Shown piece by piece: positions 22,591 to 33,400 of a stretch of DNA of 64,000 bases. Within the stretch, counting starts at the first letter, position 1. The number at the start of each line of letters is the position of its first letter. This DNA is from Acanthacorydalis orientalis (lineage: Eukaryota > Arthropoda > Insecta > Megaloptera > Corydalidae), in NCBI GenBank assembly GCA_034766995.1, contig CM068317.1, forward strand, positions 25,542,501 through 25,606,500. The letters run 5' to 3'. Made by a program: the position numbers and the translations under genes. The notes under the pieces are model-generated. The model was not told the DNA's origin, ran no database searches, and worked only from the letters and a program-made list of their open reading frames with translations.

Positions 22591-23862
22591 GGATTTTCCA
22601 ATAAGGACGCAACTTTTTAAGATGTTACATTTCACAGACGTCAAACTGACAACTTAATTTTTTTGACATTGCCATTTTTAATTATGACTTCGTATACAAC
22701 AAAACACCGCACTTTAATAATACAATTGTATAATGAAAATGGTCGTTTTATAAGAAATACATATCGTATTATTCTCATTATTCGTATCATTTCATTTATT
22801 CTCGATGTACTCGTTCATTTGAATCAACAATTCGTCGATTGGTGAGTAAATTTGCAGAAACTGGATCAATTAAAGATAATGGAACACCAACACGTGTTCG
22901 TCGTGCTCGTTCTGAGAAAAACATTGATTTGGTTCGTGAAAGTGTATTAGAAGAGCCAAGAATAACAATTCTACGTTGTTCGCGACAATTGGAATTTTCT
23001 CAGGTGATCACATGGCGAATTTGTCATACAGGTTTATTTCTGAACGCTTATAAGGTTCAATTAACACAAAATTGAAGTCAGAAGACAATTCACTTCGTCC
23101 GAAATTTGTTAATTGGGGACTGGAACAACAACAGAGCTTTTTCTGAAATGGTCATTTATATAGCGATGAGGCTCATTTTGAACTCTCTGGATGCGTTAAC
23201 ATGAAAAACTGCTGAATCTGGGGTGAATAAAATCCGAGAGGGATCTTTGAAAAGCAACTGCATACAGAAAGAGTAATTGTTTGGTGCGCACTTTGATCCG
23301 GTAGAGTCATTTGTCCTTACTTTATTTCATAATCAGGCTAGTAAAACGATTACTGTGAAATGAAAAAATATCAAAACAAGATAATACATTTTTGTGGTCA
23401 GAATTGGTTTATATTGATCAAGAGGACATGGGGTTCCAGCATGGCCATGCAACAAGCCACATATCCGGTGAAACAATTGATTTATTTATCGCGTTATTTT
23501 GAAAAATGGAGACATTAATTGGCCATCGAGATCCTGCGATTTAATACCGTTGGACTACTTTATTTGGGATCACATTAAATAACAGGTGTGCGCTAATAAT
23601 CCTAAAATAATTTCCGACATAAAAAATGAAATCCGATGAGTAGTTGGTGAGATAGAGCTCCAGTTGTGTAAGGATGTTATTGAAAATTTTCATAAAAAAA
23701 TGGTTACTTATAAGAAAGCAGGCGACGGTCATTTATACGATATTATTTTTCATTTATAAATGGCATACCTTCACCTATTATTCACAATAAAAAAAACTTG
23801 AAATTTCAGCGCAAATTCTGTTTTATTTCAAATTAAAAATGTATGTCCTCGTAAAATCATCC
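22591..23862 (+). mobile_element. IS630/Tc1-mariner superfamily element, decayed but end to end
   Basis: The left end is GGATTTTCCAATAAGGACGC; the right end reverse complemented is GGATGATTTTACGAGGACAT. They match imperfectly over about 20 bp. The ~1.27 kb length fits a complete single-gene element. A TA-rich flank lies on the left and TGTGTG on the right; an exact TA duplication cannot be shown. A 3' relic of the same family lies at 480-606. Confidence 0.75.
22684..23760 (+). pseudogene. IS630-like transposase pseudogene
   Basis: Pieces appear in family order over several frames. They are TTKHRTLIIQLYNENGRF, then ESTIRRLVSKFAETGSIK with GTPTRVRRARSEKNIDLVRE (helix-turn-helix linker), then HLYSDEAHFELSGCVN (first catalytic Asp). 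Next come GE-NPREGSLKS, HGHATSHISGETIDL (where the second acidic residue should be), and SRSCDLIPLDYFIWDHIK near the third acidic residue. Many stops and frameshifts make it inactive. This helix-turn-helix plus DDE layout is common in insect and spider genomes. Confidence 0.75.
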
Positions 23863-25929
23863 ATGTGTGTGTGTATAATGTCCAGAAAAGTTTTTCTGAA
23901 TAGACATTTTCATGTTTTTGTATATTTTTTTATGCATGCATAGCTAATTATCTATCTAAAATAATTTACTCTTAGAGAAACTATAGAAAATACTCATATT
24001 ATCAAATAAAAGAAAACATAAGAAGCGAATGACAATTCAACATAGTAAATAGAACAGATGAACTGAACAATTAGTTTAAGCATACAGAAGGATTTAATGG
24101 AAACTGAGAAAGAACATAAAATTTTAATGAAGAATAAACTTGCGCTAATGAAATTTCTTGTTTAAAATGTGCTTTCGTTACGTGTGAGGGCTGTAACATA
24201 TTACTACAAATGAATTTTCTATATAATAGATGTATTTGCTTTAATATATATAAATATATATATATATATATCTATTATAACGCTGTGAAAATGATGACAT
24301 TGCCATCAACATATATATTAACAGAATATGGAAATACGTTTTCATATATTTCAATCTAATAACATTATTATGTCTAATGTGTACATTTATTTTTAAAGAG
24401 TATATTTAGCTTGAATATTTTTTAGCAAATTTTATCAAGATATTCTTATTTTTTTTTAAGGTACAGCTATCGATTTCTGATTTTCACTTATTCATATTCA
24501 ATAATAAAGGTAAAATTTACATATTTTCATTTTTTTATATATGCATATAATTTTATGTATGTATGTATATATATATATACGCTACGGAACCTGCTATATT
24601 TCCTCGTTATATCTGTGGCAGGTAATTCCACCTGAATATTACCTTCATCTATATAAATTTCCATAATATGATTGTATATAAAAATGTAATACTGATATTA
24701 AATTACAAATGTGAAATGGATATAATACATGATATAGCACATAAACTTAGAATCAGTTGTATGTGGTTGCAGGTAAAACCTTGTTCAGTATTTTATTAAA
24801 TTTATAATACCCGAAATCTACACATTCTCTTCGCGTACACCTTCACATTGATATACTCTAGCTACAGTACAAGAAATCATCTATAGAAACATTTTAAACT
24901 TCTCATTACTTCTGCTAATATTGATTGTAAATTGAAAGTATATTTGTGAAAGAGTAATGCCTAATTTTATTGTCGATATATTTTGTGAAATGATTATCGT
25001 TTACTGCTCTAAAAAGAGAATTTATGATCAATTATGAAAAGAACAAAATTCTTATAAATGACCAAATTTATTTGTTGTATCCATGGAACGAGTTCGTTAT
25101 AAAAATGATTGTTCATATAGAAATATATAAGGACCAAAATTAATGTTAACATCACCTCACTATTGCCAACAGTTCGTTATAATTGTACTTTGTACAATTG
25201 AGTTAGACTGTATATGAACTGATATGAAGTCTGCATTTTAAGTCTCAAGTTTTACAATTCAACGGGCTCCAAACAACCACTTAAGGCCTCGCTAGTGGAG
25301 GCTAAGTCATGGGCTCCGAGCTCGAGTCATCAGAAAATTCACTTAACCTCCTGCGACAGTACATATTTATTTATATACACTATTAATATAATAAAAGCCC
25401 AAAATTATAACCCTATCCCGTTAGATTTCGATCGACGTTCCGATTTCGATTCTTCTTTGAAAAACATATATTTTTTTATTATATTTCCTTTTTTTCTTTT
25501 ATTTACTTTCATTTTTCTGTATTTATTTATAACGATTGATCAATTTTTTAAGGTCGAATATATCTGCATAGCAAGAATTCAAACTTACAAAGAGGTGATT
25601 GCTATTTCACTCTCTTTTTAACAGAATCTGTATAAATTTTCTTTTCACTCAATTCATATTTTCAATAGAAAATACTTTTAAATTTAAATGTCTGCTCGAT
25701 TTTAACCTAAGGTTTAGTGTATATATATATATGTGTGTGTGTGTGTGTATGTATCCAGAGAAAGAACAGTTAAAAAATACAATAAAAATATAAATTCTCA
25801 AATTATTTTTGAATATAAAACATTTTTTTAGATAATCCGGTAAGAAAATTATATATAATTATATATATAGTTCTTTTTCAGAAAAAAATAAAATTAATAT
25901 ATAAATATTTTTATAGTCTTAAAAAATCT

Positions 25930-25932
<3 letters not shown>
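23863..25932. other. AT-rich stretch without a supported gene
   Basis: Contains short (TG)n and (AT)n tracts at 23865, 24245 and 25720-25750, and some mixed-composition patches (24560-24660, 25255-25350). A 108-codon frame at 25295-25621 is hydrophobic and Phe-rich, begins in the mixed patch and matches nothing I know. It is not called as a gene. Confidence 0.5.

Positions 25933-25988
<56 letters not shown>
25933..25988. repeat. (AT)n microsatellite
   Basis: Pure TA array of about 28 units. Confidence 0.95.
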
Positions 25989-25990
<2 letters not shown>

Positions 25991-26222
25991 ATAAAGCTCG
26001 ATTGAATAAAAATGATGTATATAAGAAGACAAAAATAAAATAAACAAACAGGATAGTGAATTGAAACTCTGCTCCGGTTCAACGAATCGAACCCCTTGTT
26101 ATATCGAATATCGTATCAAAATATAAGGTTGAATGAGTGGTTCGAAAAAAGGGTTTTGTTTACCCAACGAACGAATATCGAATATTCTGCTGACATTTAT
26201 ACATACATATGCACGTGTGTAG

Positions 26223-26227
<5 letters not shown>

Positions 26228-26266
<39 letters not shown>
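26228..26266. repeat. (AT)n microsatellite
   Basis: Pure TA array directly left of the hAT target duplication. Confidence 0.95.
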
Positions 26267-26267
<1 letters not shown>

Positions 26268-26272
26268 GTATG

Positions 26273-27391
26273 CAGGCGCGGATTAGCCCAGCTAACAGCC
26301 GCTGGCTTTAAAATTGACGGGGCCTTCAAAATTTACCTGACAACAAGAAAAAAACAACTTTATGTAAAAATATATTTTATGACATTTTTCTTTATACCTA
26401 TAACTTTATTCTATAAATATATAAATTACATTGAAATAAAATATTCTGAATTATTTTTCATAAAACGAAAGAAACAAGAACTTTCAACTCTGTAAAATGT
26501 AACTGTAACCATACATGCTATTTGGAGTGAAGAAATTAAATAATTTTTTTTTATTTTTGTCGAGAAAACTCATTAATTATTTTCAAAGTATCGATATTAT
26601 TGAATATTCTTGTTCTATATAGAAAAACGCCATACTGTTTAGCATTTCCTCTGACATTGTGTTTCGAAAATGAATTTTCACTCTTTTTAACGATAAGAAC
26701 GATCTTTCTCCAGATCCATTCGAAATTGGAATAGTCAAAATTTTTTTAAAATAATTTCAACATTTGAAAATGTTGTAGACATTCTATTCCCTGCCTGGTA
26801 TATTTTTGTAGCAATATTGAATTTGTTTTTATCCTCACATATAAAGAGAATGGATTATTCCAATTCATCATACAAATGTATAAAATAAATATCACTCTTA
26901 TAAGTCTCTTTTAATTTGTCCACTCTGTTCCACTTTTCTGAATTAGACAAACTTAAATCAAAGAATATTTTGAAATTTTCTATATTGTCATCATATATTT
27001 TATTTCTTCGAGAAAATTCTGCAATCATACTACCACAAACACCATTAAAATAATTACAAGTGAAATTTTCTCATGAAGAAAATGAATTCGTTCCAATATT
27101 ATTTTTCAGTATCCTGCATATTTAATCCTGTTTATGAAAAGTTAAAGAGGTAATGCCTGTTGCTTCTTTTTCTACATTAGAAACTTCATCACGGAATTGT
27201 TTAATAAAAGTGTCTAATGATTTTAACAAATCAGAACCTTTAATTCGATTTAAGACATTGAAGTGTAAGCTTCGTTTCTTTAGGTAATGATTAAATTTTT
27301 TCCCCGACCTCGGGGTCCCTCCGAGCCCGGGGTCCCTCCGAGCCCGGGGCCCTTAGCGGCCGCCAGGTCCGACACCCGTTTGACCCGCTAC

Positions 27392-27393
<2 letters not shown>
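26273..27393 (-). mobile_element. hAT element, internally reduced, with terminal repeats and target duplication
   Basis: The left end is CAGGCGCGGATTAGCCC; the right end reverse complemented is CAGTAGCGGGTCAAACG. Both fit the hAT CAGNNGCGG pattern. The flanks are TCTGTATG (26265-26272) and TCTATATA (27394-27401), an 8-bp duplication with two transitions. The right subterminal part carries a GC-rich direct repeat (GGGTCCCTCCGAGCCCG twice, about 27308-27350). At ~1.1 kb the copy keeps only the C-terminal half of a transposase. Confidence 0.85.
26530..27280 (-). pseudogene. hAT transposase C-terminal half
   Basis: Minus-strand reading gives SLHFNVLNRIKGSDLLKSLD, FDLSLSNSEKWNRVDKL, YFIHLYDELE and KIYQAGNRMSTTFSNVEI. 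It ends in the dimerisation region SNGSGERSFLSLKRVKIHFR followed by NTMSEEMLNSMAFFYIEQEY. The GERSF motif and the Leu-rich tail are typical of hAT transposases (ZMYM/ZBED-like group). At least two frameshifts and stops separate the blocks. The N-terminal zinc finger and first catalytic residues are missing. Confidence 0.75.
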
Positions 27394-27395
<2 letters not shown>

Positions 27396-27468
<73 letters not shown>

Positions 27469-27469
27469 T
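27396..27469. repeat. (AT)n microsatellite with (TACA)n centre
   Basis: TA array beginning within the right-hand hAT target duplication. 27470-27950 is AT-rich without features apart from a (CA)n run at 27782-27797. Confidence 0.95.
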
Positions 27470-27949
27470 ATTTACTTAATCAAAAATTGATTAGAATAGT
27501 AAATTATTCATTTTTTAATATTGCTGTTAAGTTACTTTTATTAGTACTATAATAAATTTATTGTGAATTGAAATTAATATTTTAAATAAAACTGGTGTGT
27601 ATTGGTCGTAAAAATCTAATTTTATGTAAAAATATTTCTTATAACGTTTCAAACAATTTAATTTAAAAATACATTCTGAAATCTCGTTTCTCACATAATG
27701 TTCTTTTTTATATTTGCATAAAAATGAGCTTTATCTAACTACAATTTTATTTACTGTAATAAAAATAACTGACGCCCACGTACACACACACACACACATG
27801 AAGCACATATGATTTTCAAACTGTGCTCGTTGTCGAGCCGAGATTCACCTGTATCCTCGGCTAATTTCTTTTTAATCATTGCTTATATGTGAATAATAAA
27901 ACTAATGACTGAAGTAAATCCTTCTGAATAATTAAAACACGCATACTTG

Positions 27950-28310
27950 TTACATTAAATTTATTAAATTATAGTACGGGCGGACAATAGCGTTTCGAGT
28001 ATACACAAAATATACAGGGAAATGGTAATATTTTAATAGCTACGGTACGAAACGAACGGCCGCAATTCCGATAACCAATTAAATTCCGGGCGTCTAATGA
28101 GCACGCGCACGTTTCCAGGGAAAACTAATTAAACCAATGTAGCGTTAACACACAATGGGCAAACCATGCGAGAAGATGATCTGTATTTGATATAGGATAT
28201 TAGTAAGGAATGATTATGTGTAAAATGGATGCAACGGTCGGTTGTTAAATCGATTGGCGAATAATACTTTAGTTTATCGTTCGATTAGATTCTTTGTGAA
28301 CTGATGAGTA
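27950..28310. other. Island with clustered TAAT motifs, possible regulatory element
   Basis: Less AT-biased sequence with CpG steps (GGGCGGACAATAGCG, ACGAACGGCCGCAATTCCG). It has several homeodomain-core TAAT/ATTA words (CCAATTAAATTCC, GTCTAATGAG, ACTAATTAAACC). There is no long frame and no element similarity. A regulatory role is inference only. Confidence 0.3.
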
Positions 28311-28535
28311 AATGGAAAAAAAAAGACGAGAACATATTCTGAATGGAAATTTATTATAGGAATAAAACTTTTGTTTAATACGAAATCATTACTTTTACAA
28401 TGAAATGATTATTAAAATAAAAGCTTTTTAAGCGGTTTTTAACCATTATATATTTTTAAGTTTTTGTTAAAATTTCTATTACTTTCGAATACAGATGATT
28501 TAATTGTAAGGGACATATTTAATATATAAATATAT

Positions 28536-29365
28536 TTGTTTTCACGACTCTTTTATTTTCAAAATATTCATATGCAGTGTCTTCTAAAAGTCAGTTGAAA
28601 TGAAAAAAATAACATAAAAATTGGAAAATGTTTTTCACAACTCTTTTATTTTCAAAATATTCACATGCAGTGCCCTCCAAGTCAGTTGAAATGAAAAAAT
28701 TACAGAAATGAAAAATTTTTGTTCACAACTCCTTTATTTTTAAGATATTCACATACAGTGCCATCAAAAAGTCAGTTAAAATGAAAAAAATAACAAAAAA
28801 TGATAAATTTTGGTTCGCAATTCTTTTATAATCAAAATATTCATATGCAGCGCCCTCCAAAAATCAGTTGAAATGAAAAAATTACAGAAATGAAAAAATT
28901 TTGTTCACAGTTCTTTTATATTCAAATTTTTCACATGCAATTCCCTCCAGAAGTCAGTTGAAATGAAAAAAATAATATAAAAAACAAAAAATTTTCGTTC
29001 ACAACTCATTTATTTTCAAAATATTCACATGCAGTGCCCTCCAAGTCAGTTGAAATGAAAAAATTACAAAAAATGAAAAATTTGTGTTTACAATTCTTTT
29101 ATATTCAAAATGTTCACATGCAGTGCTCTCCAAAAGTCAGTTTAAATGAAAAAAATAACATAAAAAACGAAAAATTTTTGTTCACAGCTCTTTTATTTTC
29201 AAAATATTTACATGCAGTGTCCTCAAAAAGTCAGTTAAAATGAAAAAAATAACAAAAAATGAAAAATGTCGGTTCGCAATTCTTTTATTTTCAAAATATT
29301 TACACGCAGTGCCATCCAAAATCCAGTTGAAATGAAAAAAATAACGGAAAAATAAAAATATCTCC
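28536..29365. repeat. Tandem array of nine ~90 bp units
   Basis: Each unit runs from TTCACAACTCTTTTATTTTC through AAAATATTCACATGCAGTGC, then CAGTTGAAATGAAAAAA, to GAAAAATTTTTG. Nine units are countable. Units 2 and 6 share a 4-base loss (CTCCAAGTCAG), 3 and 8 share CAGTTAAAATG, 4 and 9 share GGTTCGCAATTC, and 5 and 7 share AAAAAAC. This suggests an older multi-unit duplication. No spacers are present, so it is not a CRISPR array. 29366-29470 shows nothing. Confidence 0.95.
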
Positions 29366-29519
29366 AAGTGAAACACTTTTTATGAAACCTTAATTAATAA
29401 AAGTCATTTTGATAAGCAATCATGCTTCAAACGAACCATAAATTATACAAAAATTACTTCTTGGTCTAATACCAAAAGTAAGTTGAAAATTATAAAGAAA
29501 ATAATGTAAAGAATCAAAA

Positions 29520-30098
29520 CGCGCTTTTTTTAATTTTTAATACTTTATATGACCGCCATTATTCTTCCGAATAGCGTTAAGCCTTCCAGTCATTAATTTT
29601 ACCAGGTTTTGTAAAGCACTGAGAGGCAAACTAGATCACGTTTCTTAAATTTTGTCTTTAAATTGAGAACTGTTGTGTCTTGAAAATGTGGGTATTCTGC
29701 AATCCAATTCTTCCCACAAATGTTCAATAGGATTAAAGTCCGGCGACATCGATGGCCATTCAAGGACATCTACTTCAGTTTTTGTGAAAAATTCTTTAGT
29801 TATTCAAGCCGTACGCTTCGGGTCATTGTCCTGTTGAAAAGTAAAAGCTCGACCCAATCCCAGTTTGATGTAAATTTTCTTGTAAAATATTACAGTAAAT
29901 TTGCACTGTCATTTTAATATAATCTTATATAATATGTAATCTGTCATAATAATATGTAATCTGCACACAGCATAACACCTTCTCCTCCATGTTTTACAGT
30001 TGGTTGCAGGAACATGTTAATGTAAGCTTTACCACTGCTGCTTCGCCAGATTGTTCGGCGTCGACAATTTCAAAATATTTCAAACTTATTCTCGTTGC
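29520..30098 (-). pseudogene. Tc1 transposase, C-terminal piece
   Basis: Starting at the insertion point the minus strand reads NENKFEIF. After a frameshift it gives RTIWRSSSGKAYINMFLQ and TVKHGGEGVMLC. Later come GRAFTFQQDNDPKRTA (second catalytic Asp), [21 protein letters not shown] (Glu of the DDE triad) and LPLSALQNLVKLMTGRLNAI. The first Asp position, normally SDES, reads SNEN across the repaired site, so the triad is already broken. The order and motifs are classic Tc1. Confidence 0.85.
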
Positions 30099-30263
30099 TG
30101 TTATATTTTGTATATGTTTATAACATAAATACTGCAGGTTTGAAATAAAACACAACAAATATTTGCTTACTATTATTGTTTAATACTAATTATTGTTACA
30201 ATGAATATAAACACACGGGTTCTGTTACTTGACTGACTTATGAGATCTCAACTACCGTTTATA

Positions 30264-31181
30264 CGAGGTCAGACAAGTAATGCGACCGATTTTTTTTCTC
30301 GGCCTGTGGTAACACTGCGAACCTGTAACTCCGCCACCGTAATAGCAGATCCCTACTCTCTCGATTGAGACCTTGACCACCCTCGTACGATCATTTCTTC
30401 GCCAGCTGTTTAGTGTTTTGTAACAACGCGCGAGTAGTGCATGTCACGAATGTCACCGAATGAACATCGCTCAAGATTGTCTCGAACAGGTTGAAAGTGA
30501 TCCTACTCTTCTCGATCGAGTTATTACTGGTGATGAAAGTTGGTTCTTTCAATATGACCCCGAAACTAAACGACAAAGCCAACAGTGGCTGTCCCCTGGA
30601 GCACCAAGGCCAAAGAAGGCGAGAATGAGCAAGTCCAAAGTGAAAACCATGTTGATTTGCTTCTTCGACAGCAAAGGGGTGGTTCACAAAGAGTTCGTAC
30701 CACCTGGACAAACCGTAAATCAAGTATTCTACCGCAATGTGCTCGAAAAATTACGAAAAAGGGTGCTCAGAGTGCGTCCAGAGATCGCGAAGACTTGGGT
30801 TCTGCATCACGACAATGCTCCCTGTCACAGTGCGTTCAGTGTCTCTCAGTTTTTGGCGTCTAAAGGCATCGCAACGTTACCACAACCGCCCTATTCACCG
30901 GACATGTCACCCTGCGACTTTTTCCTATTCCCCCATATGAAAAAATTCGTCAAAGGTCGACATTTTGACTCCGTTGAAGATATCCAAGAATCTGTGACGA
31001 GGGTACTCGGAGAGGTCCCACAAGAAGTGTTCCAGAATTGTTACGAAAACTGGAAAACTCGCTGGAATAAGTGTATAGATGCGGGAGGGGACTACTTTGA
31101 AGGGGATCGCAGCGATGTACCTTAATTTTTAAATATACTCGATTTTTGAATTTTGTCGCATTACTTAATTGTCTGACCTCG
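30264..31181 (+). mobile_element. mariner element, internally deleted, nested in the LTR
   Basis: The ends are CGAGGTCAGACAAGTAATGC and, reverse complemented, CGAGGTCAGACAATTAAGTA, so the repeat matches apart from a 4-base gap. TA lies on both sides (30262-30263, 31182-31183). The 918 bp length is ~0.4 kb short of a full mariner, and the loss falls in the N-terminal third of the gene. It is the youngest layer of the nest and the best preserved element in the window. Confidence 0.95.
30460..31125 (+). pseudogene. mariner transposase catalytic domain, intact frame, N-terminus deleted
   Basis: A 221-codon uninterrupted frame carries the whole DD34D catalytic domain: ITGDESWFF (Asp 25), LHHDNAPCHSA (Asp 118), and PYSPDMSPCDFFLFP (Asp 153, exactly 34 residues after the second). 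It ends GDYFEGDRSDV. Family proteins have a ~120-residue DNA-binding domain with two helix-turn-helix motifs before this; here it is deleted. The first Met lies in the conserved RMNIAQD context, so it is an internal Met. The product could not bind the ends by itself. No stops or frameshifts suggest recent arrival. Confidence 0.9.
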
Positions 31182-31427
31182 TATACTGTTCTCAATGATG
31201 AAATTGTATTTTATCTAAGCATGTGAACACAGGGATCACGACAGGAACGTGACAAAACTTTTGTTAAGACGGATACATAACTTAGATATTGATGAGAATG
31301 TGATAAGTACTTTTGTTTAGACGGATACAACTTAGATATTGACAGGTCAGTTGAAATTCATTAGTCAAAACGGGCATACCGTGACTCATTTATAAATAAG
31401 TACAGTAATGAGGATGGATACATAACA

Positions 31428-31883
31428 TTGCTAAAAATTGCTCCTTTCCAAAAATCCAGTGGATTATTAACACAATATTTAGCAAAATTTAATCTTCTTT
31501 TTTTATGTACAGATGTCAATGACGGTTTCTTTCTGATCACATGGCCCCTCAACTTAGCATCGCGAAGACATCTTCTAAAAGTAGTTTCCGAAAATGAAGT
31601 TCCTGCTTCATCCAGTGTCTCTCGAATTTCTCTTACAACAATTTTCGAATTAATTTTGCACTGTCGTATTATACGCCGATCACCGGTGGCAATAGTGACT
31701 CTAGATCGCCCTGAACGTGATGTATCTGCAAGGGTCGATACTTCTCTGTTCTTTTTTATGATTCTCTTTACTCCTTCGGTACTGATTTTGAATATTTTTC
31801 CAACTGTACTGTAATTTTTCAGTCATTCATATTCACTTAAAAACTTATAATTTTTCTTCTATTGTTGATTTTTACCTCGGAGC
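31428..31883 (-). pseudogene. Tc1 transposase, N-terminal piece
   Basis: From an ATG at 31883 (MAPR, stop, KSTIEEK) the frame leads to VGKIFKISTEGVKRIIKK (first helix-turn-helix) and SGRSRVTIATGDRRIIRQ. It continues to SKIVVREIRETLDEAG (second helix-turn-helix), RDAKLRGHVIRKKPSL, KKRRLNFAKYCVNN and FWKGAIFSN, where the solo LTR interrupts it. Scattered stops are present. Confidence 0.85.
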
Positions 31884-32037
31884 CATTTTTTACTAATAAT
31901 TATCATTTATTATGTTTTTGGAAATTAAATATTACGACTTTACTGTAAAGTATCTACGAAAGTGTATAAAACCTAACCAAATACGTCCTTCTCCAATGAA
32001 ACTAGTGCGAGTGTTCACTCTCAACTAACTTTTGGCG

Positions 32038-32969
32038 TAGTGAATTTCTATGATTTCGTATTATTTATTGGTTAGTTAAGCGAGCGATATGAATTTCGAG
32101 GAAAACCCTTTTAAAAACAATAATGTTTTGTAATTACAAATCATGACTATACAAGCCAGTGATGAGAAACTGAGCTATTAAACATTATCTTACTTAAAAA
32201 CTTAGAATTGTTTATTTGAACTATCTTCTGGAGGCAATAAAAGTGATGTGTGATATTTTTAATGATTTATCGATAAAAAAACTAACATATTTCACACATT
32301 TAGGAATATCTCACATCATTATAACTTGCAGCCATCTGACTATCACCTATATTATAAAGGTTTTATATAAATGTAATTTTCACTAATTCTTTTTTCACTG
32401 CCCTACAAACCATTAAAAAACCTGATAAAAAAATCGGCATTAACTAATTGTTCATCGTTTTTATTGTTTCTTATAATTTTTTTAATGACGATACCATCAT
32501 GTTAAGGGCAGTAAAGTACAGAAGAATCTTCCGAATGAATGAAAAATTAATTTATGAAACTGAATTTAAAATGTTTCAAAAACTATTATTGTGATAAATG
32601 GAATTATTTGAAAGGTGACTTGATTATTATATTCTTCGAAAAATCAAATTATTCCATTGCTGTGAATTAAATTTTTCAATAATTATTGTTTATTGTTATA
32701 ATTTTCTGATATTTTTTTAATTTTTGCATAGTAATTTCGTATGTAAATCATTTTTAATATGAATGAATAATTGAATATATTTATTTGTATCCGAGGTACA
32801 TAATGACCTATTACAAAGGTGGTTGGTGTTATTTTACATGTGATTATTTTTATAATACAATTTTACAATTTAAATAGTAATAATGTTTAGTTTGAATGCT
32901 AAGACAATATTTAAATCATAAAATAGTACAGTAATTTATAATATTACTAGAGAATAATATGAAGTATAG
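32038..32969. other. AT-rich stretch, nothing recognised
   Basis: Begins at the TA flank of the Tc1 element. No frame above about 50 codons resembles a protein family and no repeat is apparent. Confidence 0.5.
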
Positions 32970-32970
32970 T

Positions 32971-33400
32971 TTATTCATTTAGACAGAATGACCGAAGTTT
33001 CAAGGCTGAAGTAATATAATAAAATATATTCTTTGCTTCACTTTTGATCTTTATGAGCATTATGTTTGGAAATTGGTTAACTTGTATGAAACTGTTCCTA
33101 TATGGCTCATATTGCGGACACGCACTTAGTAGGTGTTGGATTGTTTTATTCACATTTAAATTACACATTAGGCACTTGTCGTTTCACATATTTTATGGGT
33201 TATTCCTTTATTACTGTCGTAGTAAATTTCGCGTCCCTCAAGTCTAATTCGGGCTATGGTTCTGATGTATTTCAGTGGTATGTTAAATTTTAAGTATGGC
33301 TCGGAGTCTAGAAAAGTAGGGTTCTTTATTATTTTGTATAGAGTGTTATATGTCGAATTTTCTACCATTCGATGTCGTTTCTTATACTCTGTTCAGATAT
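32971..33400 (-). pseudogene. LINE ORF2 C-terminal remnant with zinc-knuckle motif
   Basis: Minus-strand frame: TLYKIIKNPTFLDSEPYL, IRTIARIRLEGREIYY, then after a one-base frameshift KCLMCNLNVNKTIQHLLSAC and PQYEPYRNSF. The CX2C...HX4C pattern, with a following Pro-x-Tyr and Arg, is the conserved tail of many non-LTR retrotransposon ORF2 proteins. It ends at a TGA/TAA near 32971. The reverse transcriptase domain is not present, so this is a 5'-truncated copy, of a different family from the 6.2-6.8 kb remnant. Confidence 0.65.

Larger units (their letters stand above)
30099..31427. mobile_element. Probable solo LTR inserted in the Tc1 element
   Basis: The insertion starts TGTTATATTTTGTATATG and ends GGATGGATACATAACA, the TG...CA ends with a short inverted repeat (TGTTAT/ATAACA) expected of an LTR. 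TTGC at 30095-30098 and 31428-31431 is a 4-bp target duplication. Removing the insertion restores the Tc1 reading through FSNENKFEIF. Without the mariner inside, it is ~0.41 kb. Near the right end a ~34 bp segment (AGACGGATAC-AACTTAGATATTGA) is repeated at 31258 and 31310. A short-ended DNA transposon is the alternative. Confidence 0.75.
29472..32037 (-). mobile_element. Tc1-type element, split by a solo LTR
   Basis: The left terminal repeat is CCAAAAGTAAGTTGA (after TA at 29470). The right one, reverse complemented, is CGCCAAAAGTTAGTTGA (followed by TA at 32038). Subtracting the 1.33 kb insertion and its 4-bp duplication leaves ~1.23 kb, a normal Tc1 length. The transposase is on the minus strand, in two pieces either side of the insertion. 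This is the oldest layer of a three-element nest. Confidence 0.85.

Noticed and set aside
25255..25350. Possible tRNA-like or SINE-like segment (GGCCTCGCTAGTGGAGGCTAAG)
   Set aside because: No cloverleaf can be folded with proper A and B boxes, and no second copy is seen in the window.
25295..25621. 108-codon plus-strand frame in a patch of mixed composition
   Set aside because: Phe- and Ile-rich with no recognisable motif; likely chance in AT-rich DNA. Transcripts would be needed.
28536..29365. Regular repeats resembling a CRISPR array
   Set aside because: Units are ~90 bp, diverged from each other, directly adjacent without unique spacers, and the context is a eukaryotic transposon-rich chromosome.
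30391..30723. 110-codon minus-strand frame opposite the mariner transposase
   Set aside because: Antisense shadow of the intact mariner frame at 30460-31125.
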